A DNA stretch of 64,000 bases from Micractinium sp. NFX-FRZ (lineage: Eukaryota > Chlorophyta > Trebouxiophyceae > Chlorellales > Chlorellaceae). Positions 1 to 9,530 of this stretch are shown here, piece after piece. Under the pieces are notes generated by a model that had not been told where the DNA came from, ran no database searches, and saw only the letters and a list, made by a program, of their open reading frames with translations. The stretch lies in contig JAPTJF010000037.1 in NCBI GenBank assembly GCA_029339195.1, positions 1 to 64,000 on the forward strand, written 5' to 3'. The translations under genes were made by a program, and so were the position numbers. Position 1 is the stretch's first letter. Each line of letters starts with the position of its first letter.

Positions 1-1518
1 CTGCAAGGCAAAGGGGGCGAGGCGGACGTATGGGAGCCTGCCAACACCGGTTGGTGCCGCCTGGCACAGAAGCCTGCTCAAGCCCGGTTCCCTGCCTCAC
101 CTACACACATGCGCGGCACCATTGTGGCTCTCAAACCGGGGGAGGGTGAACAGCAGCTCTAGCCCCGGGCGACAGAAGCTGTTTTGCGGGGGAACAACTC
201 TTGGAGGGCTGGCTGGTTGCGCAAGTCACACGTGATCGAGCCGAACTGACACCGCTAGAGAGGCCAGCAGCTAAATGGTTCCTCCGGACGGGCTGACGTG
301 GATCGGCTCATTCTTCGGGCCAATTGGGCAGCGCCCTCCCCAATTGAAGGCCGCCGCCCTGTCAGGACCCCTGTTCAGCTGTGTTCAGCATGTTGAGCTG
401 TGTTAACGAGGCTGGCCCCATGGGGCCCGCCCTGGGTGGGTGCTGCCGCAGCGGCGGCAACGGCGGCAACGGCAGCAGCGGCCGCAACGTTGCCGCAACG
501 TTAACGGCAGCAGCGGCACCAGCGGTTGCAGCGATGACAGAAGCAGCGCGGCATCAACGGCATCAACGGCACCAGCGGCGGCAGCAGCAGCAGCAGCGCC
601 AGCTGCGACGCCAAACCGCAGCCAACAGGCGCCTGCAGTGCCGCCCACAAAAGCAAGCGCCCTGCTGCCTGGGCTGCTGCATTGAGTGAGGGGAGGACGA
701 GCAGTGAGCCCTCAGTGAGCACCGCTGCCTCCACATGCTTGCAACACTCCCTCCAGCTGAACACAGCCTGGTGCACATGCTTCAAGCTCCTTGCGACTCT
801 CCCAGCCGCCCCCTCAATTCCGCAGGCAGGACTCCTGCCACCGCCGCGCCTCTAAGCTTAAGCCACACATCCTGCCGTGTCCAGCCAGCGTCGCCATGTG
901 GCTGGCACATGCAACCTGCTGGGGGGAACGAAAGTGCCCACTTACATGTGCCAGCTCCGCGTCCCAGGCACTGCACAGCTCTGCCCGATTACCGTGCTGC
1001 CAGCCACTGCCGCCACCGCGCCACATCACAGGTGAAGGGCACACTGAGACCCCGAAACCGAGCTGCCCACCAGTGCCACTGCACTGGACTGTTGCCCACC
1101 AGTTCCACTGCACTGCAGCAACGTGCTCCCCACCCGACCGGCAGGTACACAGGACCACTGTCCAGCTCTGGCGGTGTCCTGGAAGGGCCAGTTTCTCGGG
1201 GCCAAATTTTGCTCCTCTTCCTTGTTGCCACTTCGAAGCAGGATGCTGGAAAATCCGCTCCTGAAGGCAGCACAGCCTCCAACCCGCACATCCGCCCAGC
1301 CTCCAGCAATGGGTCACTTTCAAGAGCAGGCGCCACGACTGTGCAGGCACAGCTGCATCCGCTGCCCCCACTCACATCTATCAGCCCAAGTTACATCGCT
1401 GAGCTCCTCCGCCCGCAGATCTGTCCAGTCCCTGAGGTGCCAGCCGCTGCCGCTACCGCCGGGAACCGGCACCAGAGCAGACTCCCCGGCTGCGCTGCAG
1501 GCCACATGCGGCCACAAG
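1..1518. other. Region downstream of Canopy-like gene 2, no gene recognised
   Basis: This stretch lies beyond the stop codon of the minus-strand Canopy-like gene ending at 1519 and probably holds its 3' UTR in the right part. Long open frames occur on both strands (for example 735-1847 plus, 1320-1910 minus), but they are Ala/Pro/Gln/Cys-rich, have no recognisable domain and look like by-products of GC-rich triplet-biased sequence. CAG/CAA-like triplet runs lie at about 430-620. I see no RNA gene or mobile element. Confidence 0.5.
1391..1395 (-). terminator. Candidate TGTAA polyadenylation signal, Canopy-like gene 2
   Basis: TTACA on the plus strand reads TGTAA on the gene strand, about 125 bases past the stop codon at 1519. 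TGTAA is the usual poly(A) signal of chlorophyte green algae. A second copy lies further out at about 942-946. Confidence 0.5.
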
Positions 1519-4450
1519 TCAAAGCTCCTGCTGCGGCTGCTGCTGCTGCTGCCGCCCCCCGTGCGGCCGGCGTGCCTGGAGCGCGGCCCACAGGCCGCGC
1601 GCCTTGTCTGCCGCCAGCCGCAGGCTGTCGCCAGCTTCCCACAGGCGCTGCACAGTGTGCGCCGCCGCCCGCAGGCCCTCGCGGCCCGCTGCCACAAGCC
1701 TCTGTGCTGCGCTGCGCGCATGCGCGACTGCCTGCTGCACCGGCGGACCCCTGGGGGGCGGGGTGGTGGGAATGCCGCCCTCCTCCTCTCCCTCATCCTC
1801 GTCCTCATCCCTTTGGTGCCCCTCGGGTATGCCATACTTCTCCATGAGATCCTCCCGGCTCCACATCTGCCCACGCATGCCCTGGTCCTGCAGGCGCACC
1901 CACCACGCATGGAGGGGGTACGTCATGGTGCTGCCGCATGCTGTGCCACCTTGGCACCAGTACAGCTTGCGGTGCAGAAGCTGTGGGGGCGCACCGCAGT
2001 CGGCTGCTTTTGGCTGCCCCTGCCCCCCCGCACTCCCAGCTGCACGGACCAGCCAGCACAAGCTTCCCCGACGAGCAGCGCATCAGACATGCGTGGCGCT
2101 CTCCGCAGCTTGCCCAGGCAGCCGCCCGCCTCTCTCTCGAGTGCCTGCATCCCAGCCCCACTTGCCTGCATCTGGCCCATCACGCGGTCAAAGTTCTGGT
2201 CTCCCTCCCGCTGAGGCTGGAAAGCGGGACCCGGCTCACGGCCCTGCTTGGGGGGAACCCAGGGCACGTGTTGGCAGGTGTACGATATAGGTGCACAGGC
2301 AGGCAGGGGCGAGGCGGAACATTGGGCCAGCCAGCCAGCTGCAGATCCAGCGCTGCGCCCGCTGCCGTGGGATGAGCTGACATGCAGGTTGAGGGCCCCC
2401 GGCCGCCCAGCTGCCACCCATGAGGCGCTCACTCTCACCCTGGGCAGCGGCGGCGCCTTGGACCGGCACACGCCCGTCAGCTCGTAACACAGCCAGTTGC
2501 TGAACTGGGCGCGGTTCTTCTTGCCCTGCGGCAGTGGGTGTTATGTGGTGGTGGGTTGGCAAAGGTTGGTGAAGGTGCAGATGCGGGCAACTCTGGTGGA
2601 ATTTGGCCCCAAGACGCTCTGCCAGCCAGCGCACAGTGCCGGCCAGGCAGGTCGGGCAGGCCGCACAGCCCGTTTGTGACCAGCCAGACCAGCCAGCCTG
2701 CCAGCCAGTGCAGCCTGCCTCCCATGAACGGCACTACAGCCCACATGCCGCTCGCGCCCACTACAGCTCCATATGAACTGCACATCACATCACATCACGT
2801 CACGTCACATCACATCACAGCACAGCACATCACAGCACATCACATCACATCACATCACATCACATCACATCACATCACATCACATCACATCACATCACAT
2901 CACAGCACAGCACAGCTACACAGCACAGCTGCCACCCCCCCCCCTCCTCACCGTGAACAGCACTTCGGCGATGTCTGTGTCATGCTCCCCCATGATCTGC
3001 TCAGCCGCTCGCTCAACCGTCTTGCACTCCACGCCGCAGTTGCCGATCTGAGGGGGCACAGAAGGGAGCAGGAGGAGGAGGGCAAGGGGGCGGCGGGGCA
3101 CAGTGTGAAGAGCGAGGGCGGGGGCGAAGGGCAGGCGCAGGCGGCCAGCACGCGGTGAGTGGTGTGCAAAGGGCGCAGGTTTGTGCAGGGGGCAGGTGGT
3201 CAGCATGCAGAGCGTGCGTGCCACGCCTACCAACACCGCCCCCCTTAACAACCAGCACCGGCCAATCTCATGCATGGCCTGCTCCAACTCCTTCATCACC
3301 AGCCAACAGTCAGAGTCAGAGTCAGAGTCACAGTCAGAGCAGCAACCACCCCACTTACCTCCTCCATCTCCTTCACCACCAGCCTGTCCCCCTTCTCCAC
3401 CAGATCCAACTTGGTGATCCACTCCCCCTCGGGCCGCCAGGCTGCAGGCAGTACGTGGGGGACGCAGCAGTTGGCGGGTGCGGGCGGCTGGTGGGCGCGG
3501 GCGGCTGGTAGGCGCAGCAGTCGGGAGGCGCAGCGCTTGGTGCGGTGGGCGCCGGGTAAGAGCGAGCCGGCATCGGCGCACCGCGGTCGCAGTGCTTGCG
3601 GGGCGGGCGTGAGTGGCAGAAATTGTGACCAGCCAGCCTGCCGGCCGGCCGCCAGCCACCAGCCAACTCACCCCGCCCCACCCCACCCACCAGTGGTGAT
3701 CTTCTCCATCAGATCAATAATCTTCATCTCATCCACCTGCAGTGAGACAGAGCGTGGCAGGCAGGCAGGCACAGGTGATGGTCGTGGGGCCTCTTTTGTA
3801 ACCCCGGCCAGCAAGCGGCACGCTGGTCAGCGCAGCGCAACAAACGACCAAAGCGGGACAGCGCGGCACCCTGCAGTGCCAAGGTCAACAAGCATTGCCA
3901 GCTGGCCCCTGCAGGCGCGTTTAACCCAGCAGCTTGGCTTGGCTGGGGCCCGGCCACTGGGTTCCAATCGCCGCTATCAAGCACAGCCGCCATGGCAAGC
4001 TTGTAGTGCCAGCAGCCGGGCCCGAAAGCTCAGCTGAGCTGTCAGCCGCCCACCTTGTCTGTGGGTGTAGCTGCTTTCTTCAGATCCTTGACCTGCTTCC
4101 ATGCGTTGCTGGCCAACAGCTCGCACACCTGTGCAGAGGCGCACGTGGCCAGAAAGGAGGCTGTGAGTGCTGCACCTGTGGCCAACCGCCGGCTCACAAT
4201 GCCGTGCTTCCGGAACCACATGGCGGCATGCCGGGGGCAAAGTTCCACTGAGGTTGGGGTAGTGCTGCTTTAAACATATCAAAGCACGCTATAGTTTTCT
4301 GCCTGGTATGGTACCCACCTGGCACTGGATAAAGGGGATGTCAGCAGGGCGGGGATGCACCTTGGGCGGGCCGCGCTGTGCGGCTGCGCCCCTCACGAGC
4401 GCACCCGCCGCCGCCGCAAGCAAAAGCAGCACCGGCAGTGATCCAACCAT
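1519..4450 (-). CDS. Canopy/MSAP-like secretory protein (DUF3456), copy 2
   Basis: Eight exons: 4319-4450, 4054-4128, 3691-3736, 3359-3441, 2952-3047, 2439-2525, 2166-2243, 1519-1887 (321 residues). Residues 1-24 form a hydrophobic signal peptide (MVGSLPVLLLLAAAAG). The mature part is a saposin-like Canopy domain: CQVCELL just after exon 1, NCGVECK in exon 5, and the cysteines of NWLCYELTGVC in exon 6, followed by a PPLPR segment. The family (TLR4 regulator/MIR-interacting MSAP, DUF3456) comprises ER-lumen proteins; in animals they act as co-chaperones of surface receptors, and the plant role is poorly defined. Exon lengths 75, 46, 83, 96, 87 and 78 equal those of the neighbouring copy at 4878-8244, so the two are tandem duplicates. 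The last exon is unlike that of the neighbour: a WSREDLMEKYG segment, an acidic run (DEDEDEGEEEGG), then an Ala/Arg-rich helical tail ending QQEL. Intron 7 has a GC donor (2165-2164). Final -EL may be a weak ER-retention signal (inference). Confidence 0.87.
2781..2916. repeat. CATCA/CACAT pentanucleotide microsatellite in an intron
   Basis: About 25 near-perfect pentamer units of CACAT/CATCA with a few CACAG and CACGT variants, lying in intron 5 of Canopy-like gene 2 (2526-2951). Translations of it (His/Ile/Thr/Ser runs) are artefacts. Confidence 0.95.
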
Positions 4451-4737
4451 CCGCGCCATTGCCGCCTACTTCCGTGATGATATGCCAAGGCAAGAGGGGT
4501 TCGTCGGTGTGCGGCTGGAGAAAATGCGAGCCGATCGCGTTGGCCAGCAGCGCTGGCTGGGGTCGGAGCGAGACGTGCTTGCTACAGCGATGACACACGT
4601 CGTAGAGTAGGGAACGTGCAAGAGCAGCAAAAGAGCAGCATCTGCCTTGCGGCAGCATGTCGCAGCACGCCGTCGTTTGACCCCCGCCAGCTACTGGTGC
4701 CTAAGGAGAGTGTATACATGGCGATAAGTACTTCTGG

Positions 4738-4742
4738 TTACA
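4738..4742 (-). terminator. Candidate TGTAA polyadenylation signal, Canopy-like gene 1
   Basis: TTACA on the plus strand, TGTAA on the gene strand, about 136 bases past the stop at 4878. It lies in the 427-base gap between the tandem Canopy-like genes. Confidence 0.55.
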
Positions 4743-4877
4743 TGATGGGTGTTGTTGAGTATTGTTAAACAATGAACAAGGTTGCAAAAATGAAATCCAG
4801 TCGCAGAGCGTTTGCGCAGCCCCGGGCGGCAACGCCTGGCTTGCTGCCGCTGCTACTTCAGGTGCAGCTGCTTGCCC

Positions 4878-7800
4878 TTACAGCTCCCCCACGTTCTCCC
4901 AGTCCTGCAGGCAGTCCATTCAAACGATGTTTGAGTTGCAGATGGGCTTAACAGTGACTATCCAAACCACCCCGTCAGAAGCACTCGCCGCCAAGCGCCC
5001 GCCCCGCCCTGCCACACGGTCACCCGTAGCGCAGCGCACACGCATGTGATCCCTGCGCAGCGCACACCACACTTGGCAGGGGGAAAACACACCTCGTCGG
5101 CCTTGCCTCTGGCCGCCGCCGCCCGCTTGGCCGCCTCCTCTGCCTCAGACTGAGCCATGGCCCGATGCAGCAGCGCCTCCGGTGACATGTCATCCTCTGC
5201 GGCACACAGGAGGACACAAAGGTTGGATGGAGGGCGGCAGACGGGCCGGTCGAAGGGCAGGCAACAGGACAGCCCAACGTGGGAGCGCATTGGCTCAACC
5301 ACACCAGGGGAGTGCAATGCAGCCATGGCCCGAATGCCAAGGGGCTGGCCGGCAACGGCTGATGCCAGCTCAGCTGGGTGGGCGCCACCTCAGCGCAGCG
5401 CTCGCCACCCTCATCCGCAGCCCAAACTTTGCCCTGTCCGGCTTGTGAGTGGGCAAAGCACTGTTTTTACTTTGCCAGTCTCACCCCACTGCTCTCGTGT
5501 GTTCAGCACTGCACCACCCAGCCCGCCCCAAGTGTAAGGGTGTTGGACTCACCGTCATACACCTTCTTGCGCACCCCCAGCTTCTCCAGCAGCTCATCCT
5601 TCAGCTTGCCGCCCGTCAGGCCCTGGTCCTGCGACAACAAAAAGGCGGCGGCTTGTCAATTGAGACGCCTGCTTCAGCAAACAGAGAAGGTAAATCTGCC
5701 ACCCACACGACCAGCAGTCGGTCGTCCGCCAGCTTGCCACCTGTCAGGCCCTGGTCCCGCAGCGTAAGCGGGTGTGGCAGTGGCAGGCAGTGCAGGGTGT
5801 GCAGGTATGCACGGACGATGTCAGAGAGAAGGGAGGCACTGCTGAGCCGCCCTTGTGGCATAAGCTCGGAAGGGCTGCCAGCTGCAAGGAGTTTGTGCTG
5901 GTCGCTCCAGGCTGGCGGCAAAGCAGCAGGCTGGGGCGAGGAGCATGAAGCAGCCAGGAGGCACTCACTGCCAGGCCTCCCAGCATCGCATCAATGCTGC
6001 GGTCCCCTTCCTTCCGAGGGTCAAATGCAGCGCCAGGCTGGCGGTCCTGCATGAGCGGGCGGGCAGGAAAAGGGAAGGGTGGCGCAGCGGCGGGTGGTCA
6101 GATACTGTTCAAGGCGAGCCGCACGGGCGGCAAGGGAGGCCACGCTGGGGTGGAGGGCACACACAACAGACGTGTTGTGGGCCGGTTTCGCAGGAGGAAA
6201 CTGTCAAGCGCGCTATGCCTCGCAGCAGGTGTAGCCGAGTGTAGTGAAGCCAGCAGCAGTACTGTGTGCCAGCCAGGCAGCTGCCTTTCACCTTGGGCAG
6301 CGGCGGCGGCTTGGACCGGCAGACCTCGGAGAGCTCGTGGCACAGCCAGTTGCTGAACTGCGCGCGGTTCTTCTTGCCCTGCCGATGGAAAGTGAGTATG
6401 GTAGAGGAGTTGGGCATCATGTGAGCGTGGGTACCGCCCAGCCTGTCCAGCACAGCGGCACCAGCGGACAGGTGCGCATGCCGTGCAGCCCACCAAGCCT
6501 TCCAATTAGCCCTGCACAGCTGCAGCAGCGCTGTCCACTTGACATCCAGCTGCCCTGTTCTGTTGGCGCTGTCACCCCGGCAAGCCAGCTTCTGACGACG
6601 GGCTGAGCCAGCTCACCGAGAAGAGCACTTCGGCGATGTCTGTGTCGTGCTCCCCCACAATCTGCTCCGCTGCCAGCTGGGCCGTCTTGCACTCCACGCC
6701 GCAGTTGCCCACCTGCCAGGCGGCGGGCGGGCAGACAGGCGGTGCGTCAGGGGGGTAAAAGGCGCCGCGTCGGGGACGCAGCACTATCCAGGGGTGCAGC
6801 TTACGGCGCAGCCGGCCAAGCTTGGGAGCCTCTCCATGCCAGCCCCGCCACTGGGGGCAGCACACGAGCCAAAGCACGCACACAGGTGTACCACCCTGCC
6901 CAGGCGAGAAGCTTGCTGAGACAACTTGCTTTCGCACATGCATATCCAGCTGGGCGCAGATAGGCCGGTGTGAGCACTCACCTCACCCATCTCCTTTACC
7001 ACCAGGCGTTCGCCCTCCTCCACCAAGTCGAGGGAGGCAATCCACTCGCCCTCCTTCCGCCAGGCTGCAGGCGGTCGAGGGGGCATGGCAGGGGGGCAGC
7101 GCTCAAACCCTGTGCCTGCCTGCGCCCTGCCGGTGCATGTGTTGCTGTCACATTTGTTGCTGGGGCCGATTGCGTCATGCTGGGGCTGCTGGGCGGACGC
7201 CCAGCATCTAGCCCGAGGGGGCAAGCACCACGATGCACATGCACCGCCCACGGTCCCCTGGCATGCCAAAGCCCGAAGCAAGGCTGGCCGTTCGCCGGCT
7301 CATGCAGGGTCGGACGCCTGCCAGGCATAACCCCCAGCCGTTGCACCCAGACAGCTATCCGGTCCTGAGCACACCCTCCCCTGCTCAAGCAGGATCTCCT
7401 GGTGGCGTGCGATCAGCTACCCACTTGGGCAACCAAGACCGCCGGGCCCCCGCCCCCCGCCCCCACCCCCCACCACCCACCAGTGGTGATCTTCTCCATC
7501 CTCTCAATAATCTTCATCTCAGTCAGCTGCAGGCACACACGAACAGACATCACGAACCCTCAATAAGGTTGCATACTGCAGGGATGCGGCGCGTTGGCAG
7601 CCCTGCGCTGCGGCAAGCAAAGCCACGTCAGGCGGCCGCATGCAAGTCCCCCGCCCCCTGCGCACAAGCAGCCAGGGCCCGCCTGTGCCTGCGCACCGGA
7701 TGTGAAGCGTTGGCCTCCTTGGCCATCTCCTTGACCTGCTTCCACGCATTCTTGGCCAGCAGCTCGCACACCTGCCGAGGGGGCACATAAAGAGGGGGAG

Positions 7801-8244
7801 GGTGGGCCAGCGATGCATCAAAGGTGCACAAGCAGGCAGGCAACCGTCCCTGCCTGCCCAGCAATGCAGGGTTGATGATGCATTTGCAGGCGGCAGAGGT
7901 GGTGGGCAGAGGCAGACAGGCTGCATTGCGTGCATGTGAGCTGTTCGGGCTTGCAGCACGGGGCAGTACGCGGGGCGAGGTACCGATGCGACTTGTGCCG
8001 CCACAGCCAGCCCATAGTCCAGCTCAGAGCAACGCTCAGCCCAGCTCCTGTTGCTGCCCATGCCCCCTCAGCTTGCCTGGCACTTGATGTACTTCACATC
8101 GTCCTTGCGGGGGTGACTGTCATGCCCCACCACCTTGCCCTTCTTCGGTGGCGGCTTGGGGGCACCGGCCACAAACGGAAGCGTCGCGAGCACGGCCGCC
8201 GTTGCCACCAGGAGCAGCAGCAACGTCCTGGCGCGCATTGGCAT
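4878..8244 (-). CDS. Canopy/MSAP-like secretory protein (DUF3456), copy 1
   Basis: Ten exons: 8077-8244, 7697-7771, 7481-7526, 6982-7064, 6617-6712, 6292-6378, 5969-6046, 5553-5628, 5093-5196, 4878-4904 (279 residues; all phases agree). The start is the ATG at 8244, with a second Met two codons on; residues 1 to about 27 are a Leu/Ala-rich signal peptide. Canopy-domain cysteines are seen in IKCQVCELL (around residues 55-58), NCGVECK (C128, C132) and LCHELSEVC (C169, C176), followed by a KPPPLPKDRQPG segment typical of plant members. Beyond this lie a charged helix (SEAEEAAKRAAAARGKADE) and a short last exon ending DWENVGEL. Family members are ER-lumen saposin-fold proteins with proposed chaperone roles; the terminal GEL could be a degenerate ER-retention signal (inference). 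Intron 1 uses a GC donor (8076-8075), whereas the paralogue to the left uses GT there. Intron 7 contains a decayed copy of exon 8. The gene is divergent from the ATRX-like gene starting at 8610. Confidence 0.9.
5706..5758 (-). pseudogene. Decayed duplicate of exon 8 inside intron 7
   Basis: On the minus strand this intronic stretch reads DQGLTGGKLADDRLLV, matching the start of the real exon 8 (DQGLTGGKLKDELLEKLGV, 5553-5628). The acceptor AG before the real exon (CAG/GACC) is CGG/GACC here, so the copy cannot be spliced in the same way, and similarity fades after about 15 codons. It looks like a tandem exon duplication that lost its splice site. Confidence 0.7.
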
Positions 8245-8609
8245 AGGCCTCACGAGTCCTACGAGTCCTATGAGGTGCAGGGCGTCACGCCAGGAGCAGG
8301 CGGCAGGCTGGGTGCCGGAAGCGACTGCACCCACAAGTGCTGCGGCGGGCACCAACTTACAGCGCCTCCCCAATTGCGCGCAATGGCTGGGAGCGCAGGG
8401 AGGAGCCGGATCGCTCCAGCCTGCGCTGCGTGCCGCGCGCCAACAGGGCACAAGTTTCCCCCAAAGCTCCCTCGAGCTTCCTAGCGACCTATACGATCAA
8501 CCGCCATCGAAGGGAATTGCTGCGCAGTTCCCAAACGTCCGCAATGCTCACATCCAAATGCAACAAGTGCGGACAGTAGTCTGAGGCGGCGGGGAGGCCC
8601 AACACAAGC
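8245..8609. promoter_or_regulatory. Shared intergenic region between divergent genes
   Basis: The start codon of the minus-strand Canopy-like gene (8244) and that of the plus-strand ATRX-like gene (8610) face away from each other across 365 bases, so both promoters and 5' UTRs must fit here if both starts are right. A repeated TCCTACGAG-like element occurs at about 8255-8272. No clear TATA element is seen. Confidence 0.5.
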
Positions 8610-9491
8610 ATGGAAGGGGTTCTGGCCGCCTTGGCGGCCATCCAGCAGCAGCTGGCGCCCCTCGGTGGCGTCCAGCAGCAGCTTGCTGCCCTGACCGTCG
8701 AGCTGCACGCGGTCAAGAATTGCCTGGAGGAAAATGGGTTCAGGGTGGGTCCTGGGCAAGCCGCAGCACACCCGCAGGCAGCCGGCACAGAGGCAGCAGG
8801 AGCGGCAGCGGCGGCGGCGGCAGCTGCACCAGCCGCCAACGCCCAGCACCAAGGCGCGGTCGCTGCAGCAGAGCCTGCTGCAGATGTCTGGGAGATGGGA
8901 GATGCAGCAGACGGCGCAGGGGCTGCGTTTGAGCTACTGGCCCGCAGCCCGGAGCACGACAGCGGCGAGGCAGCGGGCGGGCGGAGATTGCAACGCGGTG
9001 CGCCGCAGCACCCAGCGGCGGAGGTCGCACACACTGCCGCGGCCGGCGGCAGGGCTGCACCGAGTCCAGGCAGGCGGTTGGCGCCTGAGCGGCTGGATGC
9101 TGCTGTGGCGGTTGCAGCGGAGGAGGCAGCAGAGGATGAGGCAGGCAGCGGCGATGACAGCCCACAGTTTGATGATGACTGGGACACGCACGCGGTGCTG
9201 GGTCGGCACGAGAACATACGCGTGGCCGCCCTGCCCGTCCTGCCGCCAGGTGGGTGCTGGTGATAGGGGAGATCTTACAGTTTTGCAGGTGTCCTGCGCC
9301 CCCATAAGTTCCCTGCAGCCTGCTGCGCGTGGCAGGTCGCTCCCGTTGCTTGATGGCTGCACAGTTATCGGTGCCGCCTGGGCGTGCCAACTCATGGCTT
9401 TCTGCTGTTGTCATCTGCAGCCCGCTACGGCCGCCGCCTGCCGCTCAGCCTGTGGCAGCGTGCCGGCATGCTGGCGCTAGCAGAAGCACAG

Positions 9492-9530
<39 letters not shown>

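Noticed and set aside
735..1847. Long plus-strand open frame (370 codons) opposite the end of Canopy-like gene 2
   Set aside because: Composition is Pro/Ala/Ser/His-rich without domain or conserved motif, and it overlaps the confirmed last exon of the minus-strand gene; GC-rich DNA produces such frames readily.
2773..3158. Open frames with repeated His-Ile-Thr-Ser
   Set aside because: They are translations of the intronic CATCA microsatellite.
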